A stretch of DNA of 54,698 bases from Saprospiraceae bacterium. GTDB taxonomy: Bacteria > Bacteroidota > Bacteroidia > Chitinophagales > Saprospiraceae. The DNA is taken from assembly GCA_027486765.1 (NCBI GenBank), contig JAIXOO010000413.1, positions 1-54,698 on the forward strand, written 5' to 3'. The translations under genes were made by a program, and so were the position numbers. Position 1 is the first letter of the stretch, and each line of letters begins with the position of its first letter. This document shows, in pieces, positions 18,476 through 26,688 of this stretch. The notes beneath the pieces were generated by a model. The model worked only from the letters and a program-made list of their open reading frames with translations, searched no databases and was not told the DNA's origin.

Positions 18476-19164
18476 AGCGTCAATTCGTCATTTTGTTTAT
18501 TGAGGCGGCGTACGGCTACACCATGGTCGAGGAGTGCTTGTAAAAAAGCGGGCTGTTTGGTGTCGTCTTTAAAGAGCAAGGTATAATCGTATTCCCGCGA
18601 CACCGCATTGTCTTTAAGCCGATCCAGATTGACCGAATCAAGGGTCCAGTGCTGGCAATATTGGGCCATGACCTGAATGAAATTCTCGCCCGGATCACCC
18701 GCACTTTCCTCCATCCTGATCCGCAATTCCCACACAATGTGTCGCCCATAATGGAAGGGGGTAAAACTGAGGACAATCGCCAGCAGGCAGAAAAAGAATA
18801 CCCCCAGAATGGCAATAAAAAAGCCGTACAGGCCGCAAGCAATCCCCGTTCCCAGGGCTGCAAACATGAATACAATGTCCCGTGGATTGCGCAAAGCAGT
18901 GCGAAACTGGATCACCGTCAGAGCACCCAACATGCCCAAACCCGAAGCCACATTATCGCCAATGGCTTGCAACACCATCGTGGCAATCAAGGCACTCAGG
19001 ATCAAGGATTGGATAAAATTGGTGGTGCGCAAGGTGCTGCGCGTAGTCATGTTGTACGTAAAGGCGATCAAGGCCGACAACAAAAACGACAACAAAAAGG
19101 TAAACAAAATCATTTCGAAGGTCGGGTTTTCGATCTTCGAGTAGATGGACAAAAATTCCTGCAT
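18472..19164 (-). CDS. DUF4956 membrane protein
   Basis: A 230-residue protein with about four N-terminal helices. It carries the typical DUF4956 stretch VASGLGMLGALTVIQFRTALRNPRD, followed by VFMFAALGTGIACGLYGFF and a soluble C-terminal domain of about 85 residues (ELRIRMEESAGDPGENF onward). The family is uncharacterised, but in many genomes it sits next to VTC-type polyphosphate polymerases and CotH kinases. Here CotH is upstream (stop 19298) and the HlyD-like adaptor downstream; no VTC gene is visible. ATG 19164 is 16 bases from repeat B, so the leader or operon junction contains a long hairpin. Confidence 0.88.
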   Translation of the reverse strand: MQEFLSIYSKIENPTFEMILFTFLLSFLLSALIAFTYNMTTRSTLRTTNFIQSLILSALIATMVLQAIGDNVASGLGMLGALTVIQFRTALRNPRDIVFMFAALGTGIACGLYGFFIAILGVFFFCLLAIVLSFTPFHYGRHIVWELRIRMEESAGDPGENFIQVMAQYCQHWTLDSVNLDRLKDNAVSREYDYTLLFKDDTKQPAFLQALLDHGVAVRRLNKQNDELTL

Positions 19165-19179
19165 GTCTGTAGTAGTGAA

Positions 19180-19297
19180 GTTGAGAAGGTTGAGGGAGGT
19201 TGAGAAGGTTGAGGCTACCGCAGAGACTTAGACAATGTTCTTGTCAACGTCGTTCGCGGCAGCCTAAACCTTCTCAACCTCCCTCAACCTCCTCAAC
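19180..19297. repeat. Word-iterated inverted repeat B (9/10-mer arms, GGCTACCGC core)
   Basis: Left arm GTTGAGAAG-GTTGAGGGAG-GTTGAGAAG-GTTGAG, core GGCTACCGC with partner GCGGCAGCC (one G-T mismatch relative to sister copies), and a right arm of CTCAACC words. It directly abuts the TAG stop of the CotH gene (19298-19300). Confidence 0.88.
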
Positions 19298-21670
19298 CTA
19301 TTTCAAAATCACCAGCTTCCTCCCCACTCCCCCGATGCGTAGTAAGTAGGTGCCGTTTGGCCAGCTATTGGTGTTCACAATGGTTTTTTGCTGCAATACC
19401 TGTCGGGCGATCAAGCGCCCCTGGATATTGTACAGTTCTAAAGTCTCGCCTTCGATGCTGGATTCAGCTTCAATGGTTATTTGATCCTGTGCCGGATTAG
19501 GGTAAATTTTTAATCCTATGGCAGCCAAGTCTAATACTGGGGTGGTGGTCAGGTTGTTGCTGGCTTTGATGGTCGATTTTTGAATCACAAAAGCCCCTGT
19601 ACCGTCGGGTACCCGGGCGTAGCCCCGGTCGTCTTGTTGTTCTCCAAATTCTACCCGATCCAGTTGGACGCCATTAGGGTCGGACAAAATAAGCAATTCA
19701 CCGGATTTGGATAGTTTAAAATTGGCGTGCAGCGAGCCTTGGTTCTGATCTTCATCAGCCCAAACCGCCAAAAAGCCTTTGGGTTCGATGTAGGTATCGG
19801 CGGGGAAGGCCCATTTTTTAAGGTTGGTCAGGTTGTCGGTCAGGAAATACCCACTCAGGTTGATGCGGTTGTTGGTGGTATTGTAGAGTTCGATCCAGTC
19901 ATCCGCTTGTTGTTTTTCGTCAAGGTCTTTGGTATTGGAAGCCAAAACCTCATTGATGACTACGTTGGATGCTGAGCTAAGGGAGGTTTGCACCTGATAA
20001 AAATACACATCGTGCTCGGCACCTACCGGATCGTAGCTGGCAGTTTTGACACTGTTGTTTGACACCGCTTCAATGTAATAGCGCACGTATGTCCCAGCTC
20101 CAAAAGCAGGGATGCTGGCTCCGAAGATACCGTCAGAAGCACTACCATCACCGTTATTGCCATCGTCCTTCATCTGGATTTTGGTAAAAATACCCGTCAA
20201 GTTGTTGGAATGGTACAACCAAACCGCTGAGATGCCTTCGGTATTGGTCACTTTGCTGCGGATTTGTACATTTTGCCCACTTTGTGGCAGCTGCCCTTCT
20301 ACGTTGTTCACTCGATACACCGTGCCACTGATGCTGGGCGAAATGCGGTTGACTTCAGTCTGGGCCTTTAGATAGGTATAGCGGGTGCTGAAAAAATTCT
20401 TCAGCGTATTGATGCCCGAAGTGAAGCTCGAGTAGCCATAAAGACTCTGGGGATCGGTTTTGACCAGCGGATCAATTTTTTTCGCCAAACGATCGATGTG
20501 TACATTCGCCACGCTGGGATTGAGGCTCTGCTCCACAATCGTGCGCAAATGCGCCAAGTAACGCTGCCGCCAGGCTGGAACCGCCAACATGCGATTGAGC
20601 AAGGGGTAATTGATGTTGGTTTCATTGTAAAAAGGGCTCCAACTGGCCCGACTACCTGCCAATGAGCTGTTGCCATCCACTTCCATTGGGGTCAATCTTT
20701 TGGTCTCCGGGTCCCAATACAGGTAATAATCCATGCCCCCTTTAAAGACATAACTATCATCATCGCCAAAGGCAATTTCGGTAGCCAAAAACCAAAGCGT
20801 TCGGTCGATATCGATGTAATCGGGTAAAACTTTTTCCAGATCGGCAATGGCAGTCTGGTTCAATTTGCTGGCCGCCTGCATCAGTTTTTCCCAGGGGAAA
20901 GCGACTTCAGAGCGTTTGAGGGTGTAATAGGATTTGTACAAGGAAGTATCGGCACCCAGGAAATTGATCGCCGATTTCCCATTGCCAAATCCACCGCCAC
21001 CACCAGGGCCTCCACCGCCGCCAGTTGTGCCCGAAGGTGGATCGGCTCGCCAACGGATGCCATCGTTGCTGAACCACCATTCTTTGATGAATTCGCTATT
21101 GATTTGTTGTACGTTGGGATATACGCCCCAATCTTGATCGTTGATGTACAGGTGGATGAAATTGGTTCGAACTGCGGGGCTATGTTTTCGGGCCAATATG
21201 CCATACAATACTTCACGCAGGTACGTAGGATCTTCAAAAGCATTGTTGAAATTGAGCGACTCGTAGCCTCCCACGCTGAAGTCCTCTTTGGTAAACTCCA
21301 TATTGACCGTAAAGGATTTTTTGAGTTGGGTGCTGGTCAAGCGGTTGTAGGAGGTTTGGCCTTTAAAAGCCACCCCGATACTATCGTAAGTTTTTCCATC
21401 ATAAATCATCTTTGCCAACAAATCGCTGCTGGTTCGATAGTTGTTGGTTAGTTGTTGCCAATAATCGGGCTGGGTAAAATAGAGGCGGACCTCTTTGATG
21501 TCAGCGGTATCGTAAAGTCCGTTAACCCTTTTATCCCCAAAAACCAACCTTTTCCCGTCCTGGCTTACATTCAGTCCATCAGGTAACTTTTGAGCCTTAA
21601 TGGAGGAAATTACTCCAACGCTCAGCCCGAGGACGGCCCAGAAGAAAAGTACACATTTCTTCATCTGCAT
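19298..21670 (-). CDS. CotH kinase-like secreted protein with lamin-tail domain and T9SS sorting tail
   Basis: A 790-residue protein with a signal peptide ending near SIKAQ. Residues 40-430 match the CotH family (spore-coat kinase fold), including FGDDDSYVFKGGMDYYLYWD and LTPMEVDGNSSLAG. A Gly-rich loop lies near 220 (GGGGGPGGGGG). A linker domain follows, then a lamin-tail domain (about 570-690, INEVLASNTKDLDEKQQADD and DDWIELYNTTNNRINLSGYF). The C-terminus is a type A sorting signal for the type IX system (LKIYPNPAQDQITIEAESS to LVILK). It is therefore predicted to cross the outer membrane by T9SS and to attach to the surface or be released. Known CotH enzymes phosphorylate secreted proteins; activity here is inferred only. 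ATG 21664 is an alternative start. Confidence 0.9.
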   Translation of the reverse strand: MQMKKCVLFFWAVLGLSVGVISSIKAQKLPDGLNVSQDGKRLVFGDKRVNGLYDTADIKEVRLYFTQPDYWQQLTNNYRTSSDLLAKMIYDGKTYDSIGVAFKGQTSYNRLTSTQLKKSFTVNMEFTKEDFSVGGYESLNFNNAFEDPTYLREVLYGILARKHSPAVRTNFIHLYINDQDWGVYPNVQQINSEFIKEWWFSNDGIRWRADPPSGTTGGGGGPGGGGGFGNGKSAINFLGADTSLYKSYYTLKRSEVAFPWEKLMQAASKLNQTAIADLEKVLPDYIDIDRTLWFLATEIAFGDDDSYVFKGGMDYYLYWDPETKRLTPMEVDGNSSLAGSRASWSPFYNETNINYPLLNRMLAVPAWRQRYLAHLRTIVEQSLNPSVANVHIDRLAKKIDPLVKTDPQSLYGYSSFTSGINTLKNFFSTRYTYLKAQTEVNRISPSISGTVYRVNNVEGQLPQSGQNVQIRSKVTNTEGISAVWLYHSNNLTGIFTKIQMKDDGNNGDGSASDGIFGASIPAFGAGTYVRYYIEAVSNNSVKTASYDPVGAEHDVYFYQVQTSLSSASNVVINEVLASNTKDLDEKQQADDWIELYNTTNNRINLSGYFLTDNLTNLKKWAFPADTYIEPKGFLAVWADEDQNQGSLHANFKLSKSGELLILSDPNGVQLDRVEFGEQQDDRGYARVPDGTGAFVIQKSTIKASNNLTTTPVLDLAAIGLKIYPNPAQDQITIEAESSIEGETLELYNIQGRLIARQVLQQKTIVNTNSWPNGTYLLRIGGVGRKLVILK

Positions 21671-21708
21671 TCAATTGTATGGTTCTAAAGTCGCGTTAAA
21701 AATGCCTG

Positions 21709-21726
21709 GGAGTCAAGGATGACTCC
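21709..21726. promoter_or_regulatory. Short dyad in the leader region of the CotH gene
   Basis: GGAGTCA (21709-21715) and TGACTCC (21720-21726) form a 7-bp perfect stem with a four-base loop, 39 bases upstream of the CotH start. It may be a regulator site or leader hairpin; little else supports it. Confidence 0.25.
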
Positions 21727-21883
21727 TAAAAGTACAACAGACACACAGTAGATGAGGCAAAAAAGTTGATTTTGTACTCACTTTGACGGAAAATGGGGGA
21801 AAAAAATAAATCCTGAGCCTTGAAGATATATTGGGTTGAACCTTATCTGTAGATATTTTTTTTATTGATCAATGCATTTAATT

Positions 21884-21891
21884 TAAGTTTG
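21884..21891 (+). promoter_or_regulatory. Putative -7 element (TAAGTTTG) of the outer-membrane protein gene
   Basis: TAAGTTTG fits TAnnTTTG and lies 54 bases before the ATG at 21945. The nearest TTG (21865-21867) is only 16 bases away, so the -33 match is weak. Confidence 0.35.
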
Positions 21892-21944
21892 CAGGTAACC
21901 TCTTAAGGGCATTCACCGTATAGCCTTTCCAAATACTCTAACTC

Positions 21945-22787
21945 ATGAAAAATTTCTATCTCCTTGGACTGCTATTGATCAGTACTGCCTGGCTCAAAGC
22001 TCAGGACAGCACCGAAACCATCGCACCTGATCGCCCCGGCTTTGGCGATGCAGTTTCAATCGTACCGCACAAAAACCTACAGGTGGAAACCGGGTTTTGG
22101 TACGAAGAAGACAAGACAACACGACTTACCAATCAGGGGATTGGGCTGAATTCCACCCTGTTGCGCTACGGACTGGGGGATAAAGTGGAGCTGCGTTTTG
22201 ATTACAACCTTTGGCAAAACCGCACCTCATCCAGTGCTGAGCCAAATGACGCGGAACAGGTTGAAACTGGCTTTTTTCCAATTCGTTTTGGGATGAAAGC
22301 TAATTTGATCGAAAATAAAGCCTGGATTCCTACGGTGACCTTCATTGGTATGCTGGGCTTACCCCAGATTGCGACCGATGTTTTCCAGCCCGCCTATTTG
22401 AGCCCAGATTTACAACTGTCTTTTGCCAATCCCGTCAACGACTGGCTGACGATTTGTTACAACCTCGGCGCAAGTTGGGATGGAGACAACCCCAATCCAG
22501 AGAATTATTATGCCCTGTCTACCGAGTTCTCTTTTTCTGACAAAATTGGTGCCTACCTGCAAGGCCACGGCGCTTTTCAAAGAACCAGTCTGGGCGGGGG
22601 CAAAGCCTCTACTACGCACCAGACTTTTGCTGAAGCAGGGGTGATGTATTATCCCAAGGCAAACATCCAGGTGGATTTATCTGGTGGCATCCGGGCCTCG
22701 GAATACAATGGGGAGTGGAGTTATTTTGGAGCAGAGCGGAGTTATTACTTTTTGACAGCGGGTTTGTCTTGGCGATTTCCGAGGTAG
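21945..22787 (+). CDS. Outer-membrane transporter-like protein (MetA-pathway porin family)
   Basis: A 280-residue protein with a signal peptide (MKNFYLLGLLLISTAWLKAQ). It then reads TIAPDRPGFGDAVSIVPHKN, a hallmark of the Phenol_MetA_deg-type outer-membrane barrels. The rest alternates hydrophobic and polar residues as in beta-strands and ends with an aromatic-rich strand (SYYFLTAGLSWRFPR). It probably forms a beta-barrel in the outer membrane; no substrate can be named. The end of the gene lies just upstream of the CNNM/CorC-type gene, and the -7 element of that gene follows 15 bases after the stop. Confidence 0.8.
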   Translation: MKNFYLLGLLLISTAWLKAQDSTETIAPDRPGFGDAVSIVPHKNLQVETGFWYEEDKTTRLTNQGIGLNSTLLRYGLGDKVELRFDYNLWQNRTSSSAEPNDAEQVETGFFPIRFGMKANLIENKAWIPTVTFIGMLGLPQIATDVFQPAYLSPDLQLSFANPVNDWLTICYNLGASWDGDNPNPENYYALSTEFSFSDKIGAYLQGHGAFQRTSLGGGKASTTHQTFAEAGVMYYPKANIQVDLSGGIRASEYNGEWSYFGAERSYYFLTAGLSWRFPR

Positions 22788-22802
22788 TACCACCTAAATT
22801 AT

Positions 22803-22810
22803 TACATTTG
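22803..22810 (+). promoter_or_regulatory. Putative -7 element (TACATTTG) of the CNNM/CorC gene
   Basis: TACATTTG matches TAnnTTTG and lies 27 bases upstream of the proposed GTG start at 22838, leaving a leader of about 20 bases. No clear -33 element was found. Its position excludes the longer frame that begins inside the previous gene. Confidence 0.4.
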
Positions 22811-22837
22811 TACATTGCTTCATTCAACAGTATTGTA

Positions 22838-24121
22838 GTGGAATTACTCGTCATCATCATTTTTAACTTCATCAACGGCATATTTGCCCTTTCTGAAATT
22901 GCGCTCGTATCGGTCAAAAAACAGCGCATGATTCAATTGGCGGAAAAAGGAAATGCTCGGGCACTGAAAGTACTGCAATTGCTCAAAAAACCAGAAGATT
23001 TCCTTTCGGCAGTACAAATTGGCATCACCCTGATTGGTATCGTTTCAGGGGTTTATGGTGGGGTAACCTTGACGGATAATTTCCGACCAGTGGTGGAGCA
23101 GTTTGAAGTGCTGCGTCCCTATGCCGGGCAAATTGCCTACGTCCTGGTGGTGGCTCTGATTACTTATTTATCCATTGTCATTGGTGAGCTGATCCCCAAA
23201 ACGCTCGCGATGAAATTTGCCGAGCCGGTGGCCTTGAGCATTGCTGGATTCATTATGGTTTTTTCCAAAATCGCGCGCCCTTTTGTCTGGCTGCTGACTA
23301 CGACTACCCGATTGGTTTTTATGATTTTCGGGATTAAACCGGCCGAGGAGGAAAAAATTACTGAAGAAGAATTGCGTTACCTGATCAAAACTGCGGGCCG
23401 ACAGGGGCTTTATGAAAAGGAAGAAAGTGACATCCACAACAATGCCATTTCTTTTGCCGATTTGCGCGCCAAAACCTTGATGACCCATCGCCTGGAGGTA
23501 GAGTGGGTAGATGTCAGCGACCCTTTTGAAAAAATTGAAGCGACCTTGTTGCAAAGCAACCACTTTCAGTTTCCGGTTTGTGATGACAAGCACGACAATA
23601 TCTTGGGCTACCTGCACGTGAAAGATTTTTTTTCCAAAAAGAATGAGCCCGGATTTCAAATTCGCAGCATCATCCGGGAGCCCATTTTTATTCCTGAAAG
23701 CCAATTTGCGATTGACATTTTGCAGCAGTTCAAAAAACAACGTTGTTATTTTGGCATCATCATTGATGAATTTGGCGCTTTTGAAGGGATCATTACTTTG
23801 CATGACCTCGCAGAGGCCTTGGTTGGTGATTTGCCGGACCAAGGTGAAGAAGAGCAGGGCATCGTGGCTCGGGAAGATGGCTCATTATTGGTCAGCGGTA
23901 CGGTATCCATCAATGCGCTCAATCATTTTTTGAAAATGGATTTTATTCCCGAAAAAAGCGGATTTTTTACCTCCATAGCTGGTTTCGTCATTCACCATAC
24001 CGAGCACATTCCTAATGTTGGCGAGCACTTTGAATACAATGGTCGAAAGGTTGAAATTGTGGATAAGGATGGGGTGCGGATTGATCAGGTGATTGTTTAT
24101 CCGGAGGTAAAAGCAGGTTGA
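22838..24121 (+). CDS. Hemolysin-family CNNM/CorC-type transporter (DUF21, CBS pair, CorC_HlyC)
   Basis: A 427-residue protein if started at GTG 22838, giving (M)ELLVIIIFNFINGIFALSEI, which matches the usual start of this family. The longer ATG frame from 22715 would overlap the upstream gene by 73 bases and lacks family similarity. Domains: DUF21 with about four membrane segments (1-195, including a conserved FALSEIALVS and GELIPKTLAM), two CBS units (about 205-325, MTHRLEVEWVDV and FGIIIDEFGAFEGIITLHDL), and a CorC_HlyC domain (about 340-420). Members export Mg2+/Co2+ or bind nucleotides to control ion flux at the inner membrane; the historical name hemolysin is misleading. The amidase gene begins 49 bases downstream and may be cotranscribed. 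Confidence 0.9.
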   Translation: MELLVIIIFNFINGIFALSEIALVSVKKQRMIQLAEKGNARALKVLQLLKKPEDFLSAVQIGITLIGIVSGVYGGVTLTDNFRPVVEQFEVLRPYAGQIAYVLVVALITYLSIVIGELIPKTLAMKFAEPVALSIAGFIMVFSKIARPFVWLLTTTTRLVFMIFGIKPAEEEKITEEELRYLIKTAGRQGLYEKEESDIHNNAISFADLRAKTLMTHRLEVEWVDVSDPFEKIEATLLQSNHFQFPVCDDKHDNILGYLHVKDFFSKKNEPGFQIRSIIREPIFIPESQFAIDILQQFKKQRCYFGIIIDEFGAFEGIITLHDLAEALVGDLPDQGEEEQGIVAREDGSLLVSGTVSINALNHFLKMDFIPEKSGFFTSIAGFVIHHTEHIPNVGEHFEYNGRKVEIVDKDGVRIDQVIVYPEVKAG

Positions 24122-24170
24122 GGACGACACTAGGAGATGGATTACCCGCGAGCGCCTAAAGATTTAGATT

Positions 24171-25739
24171 ATGTTTAAAAACCTACACTTCGTTTTCATT
24201 GCTTCTTTTTGGGTTGTAACATCGGCTGTCGGCCAGCAGTTTACGCCCAAAAAATTACACGAAGCCACTATTTCCAGTCTGCACACGGCCATGCAAAATG
24301 GCAAACTTACCGCCGTTGAGCTTGTGCAACTTTACCTCGACCGAATTGAAGCCTACGACAAACAAGGGCCGTTTATCAACGCCCTTATTATGTTGAATCC
24401 TAAAGCGTTAGCCGAAGCCCGTCGGCTCGACTCTCTCTATAAAGCAACGGGGAAATTTGTGGGGCCGCTCCACGGGATTCCTGTCATCGTGAAAGACAAT
24501 TATGATACCTTCGACATGCCAACGACCAACGGAACGCTGGCCATGAAAGAGTCTATTCCACCCGACGATGCGTTTGTGATTCAAAAAATCAGGCAGGCTG
24601 GTGCCATTATTATTGCCAAGTCAAACCTGGCCGAGTTTGCCCAATCTGGCAATTTTTCGGTAAGTTCGATCTTGCCGGGCTATTCGCGGAACCCCTATGA
24701 TACCCGGCGCACCACGGCAGGGTCGAGTGGGGGAACAGCCGCTGCTGTGGCCGCCGACTTTGGCACCATTGGCTTGGGAACCGATACCGGGAGTTCGATT
24801 CGGGGACCGGCCGCTCACCAGAGTTTGGTTGGGTTTCGCTGTACGCTTGGGTTAATTAGCCGCGACGGCATTGCCCCTCTCGCCCTCACCAACGACATGG
24901 GTGGCCCCATTTGCCGAACGGTGGAAGATGCAGTGCGGGTACTCGAAGTGATTGCAGGCTACGACAAAGCCGATTCCGTAACCCAGCTAAGTAAAGGTAA
25001 AATTCCAGCAAGTTATCGGGCTTTTTTAGACAAAAATGGACTGAAAGGAGCCAGAATCGGGGTTTTTCGGCAGCTTTGCAACCCCGCCAAAGCTGATTCG
25101 CAAGTGGTGGCTTTGTTCAATAATGCACTGGATGAGTTGCGGCTTGCTGGAGCCACCATTATCGACTCGGTGCGGGTCATTGAACTCGATACAATCAACA
25201 AATCATTTGATGTGATTCCGCAGCTACGACGCGATTTCAATGTGTACCTGGCCAATTTAGGCCCTAATGCCCCGCACAAAACGCTCGAGTCAATCATTAA
25301 ATCAAAGCAGTATCATCCCTTTCTTGAAAAATTTCTGCTCGATAGCAATGCCGATACGCTAGCCCCCGAATTGCACAAAGGTTGGCAAAAGAACTTGGCC
25401 CTCCGCGAGCGATTGCGTCAACTCGTGCTCCGGGCCATGGATTCGGCGCAGGTTGATGTGCTGGTTTACCCGTCGTTTAGTTACCCGCCCAGGCTCATTG
25501 GCGACTTGAACACACCGTCGGGTACAAACAACAACGCGCTGTCGCCACCCACGGGCTTTCCGGCGTTTACGGTGCCTATGGGTTTTACCTACAACAACTT
25601 ACCAGCTGGTTTGCAGTTCTTTGGTCGCCCTTTCAGCGAGCCACTACTCATTAAGTTGAGTTACGCCTATGAACAGGCTACCCACCACAGGTTTCCGCCC
25701 GAATCAACTCCACCCTTGCGGAAAAAGAACCGAAAATAG
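24171..25739 (+). CDS. Exported amidase (amidase-signature family)
   Basis: A 522-residue protein with a signal peptide (MFKNLHFVFIASFWVVTSAVG) followed by the amidase signature fold. The catalytic triad is visible as Lys108 (IPVIVKDNYDTFDMP), cis-Ser185 (TTAGSSGGTAAAVA) and nucleophile Ser209 (GTDTGSSIRGPAAH), with the cis-Ser to nucleophile spacing of 24 expected for the family. It hydrolyses amide bonds; the substrate (small amides or peptide amides) is not predictable. Export is less common than cytoplasmic forms but known in Bacteroidota. The C-terminus is basic (PPLRKKNRK). No promoter was found upstream, so it may depend on the CNNM gene. Confidence 0.9.
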   Translation: MFKNLHFVFIASFWVVTSAVGQQFTPKKLHEATISSLHTAMQNGKLTAVELVQLYLDRIEAYDKQGPFINALIMLNPKALAEARRLDSLYKATGKFVGPLHGIPVIVKDNYDTFDMPTTNGTLAMKESIPPDDAFVIQKIRQAGAIIIAKSNLAEFAQSGNFSVSSILPGYSRNPYDTRRTTAGSSGGTAAAVAADFGTIGLGTDTGSSIRGPAAHQSLVGFRCTLGLISRDGIAPLALTNDMGGPICRTVEDAVRVLEVIAGYDKADSVTQLSKGKIPASYRAFLDKNGLKGARIGVFRQLCNPAKADSQVVALFNNALDELRLAGATIIDSVRVIELDTINKSFDVIPQLRRDFNVYLANLGPNAPHKTLESIIKSKQYHPFLEKFLLDSNADTLAPELHKGWQKNLALRERLRQLVLRAMDSAQVDVLVYPSFSYPPRLIGDLNTPSGTNNNALSPPTGFPAFTVPMGFTYNNLPAGLQFFGRPFSEPLLIKLSYAYEQATHHRFPPESTPPLRKKNRK

Positions 25740-25881
25740 GGCAGTGGTTTGTTCTAACAGGGCTTTTTTGCAAAAACTTTTGGGTTACAGTTTAAGGATA
25801 TCTGGGATTTTGAAATCAAACCAACAGATTGGTGTTTCGAAAGAGAATAAATCAACAAACCATTTAAAAATCAACTACCCC

Positions 25882-25912
25882 TTGTTTGTAGCATTGAAAT
25901 TGGCTATTTTTG
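25882..25912 (+). promoter_or_regulatory. Promoter of the xisH-xisI pair
   Basis: TTG (25882-25884), 20 bases, TATTTTTG (25905-25912): a good match to the Bacteroidota consensus. Transcription would start about 13 bases before the xisH ATG at 25932. This suggests the pair is independent of the amidase gene. Confidence 0.5.
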
Positions 25913-25931
25913 TATCTCAATCCCTAATGGT

Positions 25932-26351
25932 ATGGCAAAGGATATTTACCATGAACTGGTGAAGACTGCTCTGGAAAATGAAGGCTGGATTATTACGCAC
26001 GATCCTTACTATTTGTCAGTGGGGATTGGACGGCGTAAAGTAGCAGCAGATTTTGGAGCGGAAAAATTCTTTGTTGCAGAAAAAGGATTAGAAAAGATAT
26101 TGGTTGAGGTTAAAAGTTTTATCTCTACTTCCAATATCAATGAACTACATCACTCTGTTGGGCAGTATGATTTTTATGCACTTCTATTGGAAGAGCAAGA
26201 ACCCGAGCGCATCCCTTTTTTAGCCATGCCTCAAGATGCTTATGAAGACTTGATTCGAGAACCAATCATTCAAACTTTTTTGGATCGTCATAAGGTCAAG
26301 CTCATTATTTTTGACATCAATAAACCGCTCATTCACACATGGAAAAAATAA
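25932..26351 (+). CDS. xisH: XisH-family protein (fdxN element excision factor, nuclease-like fold)
   Basis: A 139-residue protein matching XisH along its length: MAKDIYHELVKTALENEGW, then HDPYYLSVGIGRRKVAADFG and KILVEVKSFISTS. The D-x(n)-E-V-K arrangement (Asp in AADFGAE, then EVK) is the PD-(D/E)XK nuclease pattern. In Anabaena, XisH and XisI accompany XisF in excision of the fdxN element during heterocyst formation; most genomes carry xisH-xisI without any such element. Here no fdxN element or XisF-type recombinase is near. It overlaps xisI by 13 bases, so the two are coupled. The pair is probably horizontally acquired; a toxin-antitoxin or defence role is speculation. Confidence 0.9.
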   Translation: MAKDIYHELVKTALENEGWIITHDPYYLSVGIGRRKVAADFGAEKFFVAEKGLEKILVEVKSFISTSNINELHHSVGQYDFYALLLEEQEPERIPFLAMPQDAYEDLIREPIIQTFLDRHKVKLIIFDINKPLIHTWKK

Positions 26352-26674
26352 TTGAATACCAAAAAGTCATCAAAACCATCCTTGAAGAGTACATTGCTTC
26401 CATGCGCTCCAATTTGGAAGAAGAAGTCTATTTAGTGGAAGATGCTTTAAAAATGAATTATTTAATCTATCACAATGGTTGGAAAGAGAGCAGCAGAAGC
26501 TATGGGTGTATTTTACATGTAAGAATCAAAAATGAGAAAGTTTACGTTGAATACGATGGTACTGATGAAGCATTCGCAGATGTGTTTGTCGATGCAGGCA
26601 TACCCAAAGAAGACATAGTATTGGCTTTTCATGCACCAGCTAAACGGCCTTATACAGGGTTTGCAGTTGCCTAA
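26339..26674 (+). CDS. xisI: XisI-family protein
   Basis: A 111-residue protein with the XisI layout: MEKIIEYQKVIKTILEEYIA, a central DALKMNYLIYHNGWKESSR and the C-terminal stretch GIPKEDIVLAFHAPAKRPYT that marks the family. The role is unknown beyond its constant pairing with XisH. It starts inside the last codons of xisH (13-base overlap) and ends 15 bases before the stop of the convergent metallo-beta-lactamase-fold gene. Confidence 0.92.
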   Translation: MEKIIEYQKVIKTILEEYIASMRSNLEEEVYLVEDALKMNYLIYHNGWKESSRSYGCILHVRIKNEKVYVEYDGTDEAFADVFVDAGIPKEDIVLAFHAPAKRPYTGFAVA

Positions 26675-26688
26675 TTGAGGAGCGAAAA

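Noticed and set aside
18649-19203. A 184-residue frame on the + strand across the DUF4956 gene
   Set aside because: Low-complexity, Gln/Asn-rich translation antisense to a clear DUF4956 protein.
24171-25739. Horizontal transfer of the amidase gene based on codon use
   Set aside because: Arg codon choice looked somewhat different from its neighbours, but I could not compute it and the impression is too weak to claim.
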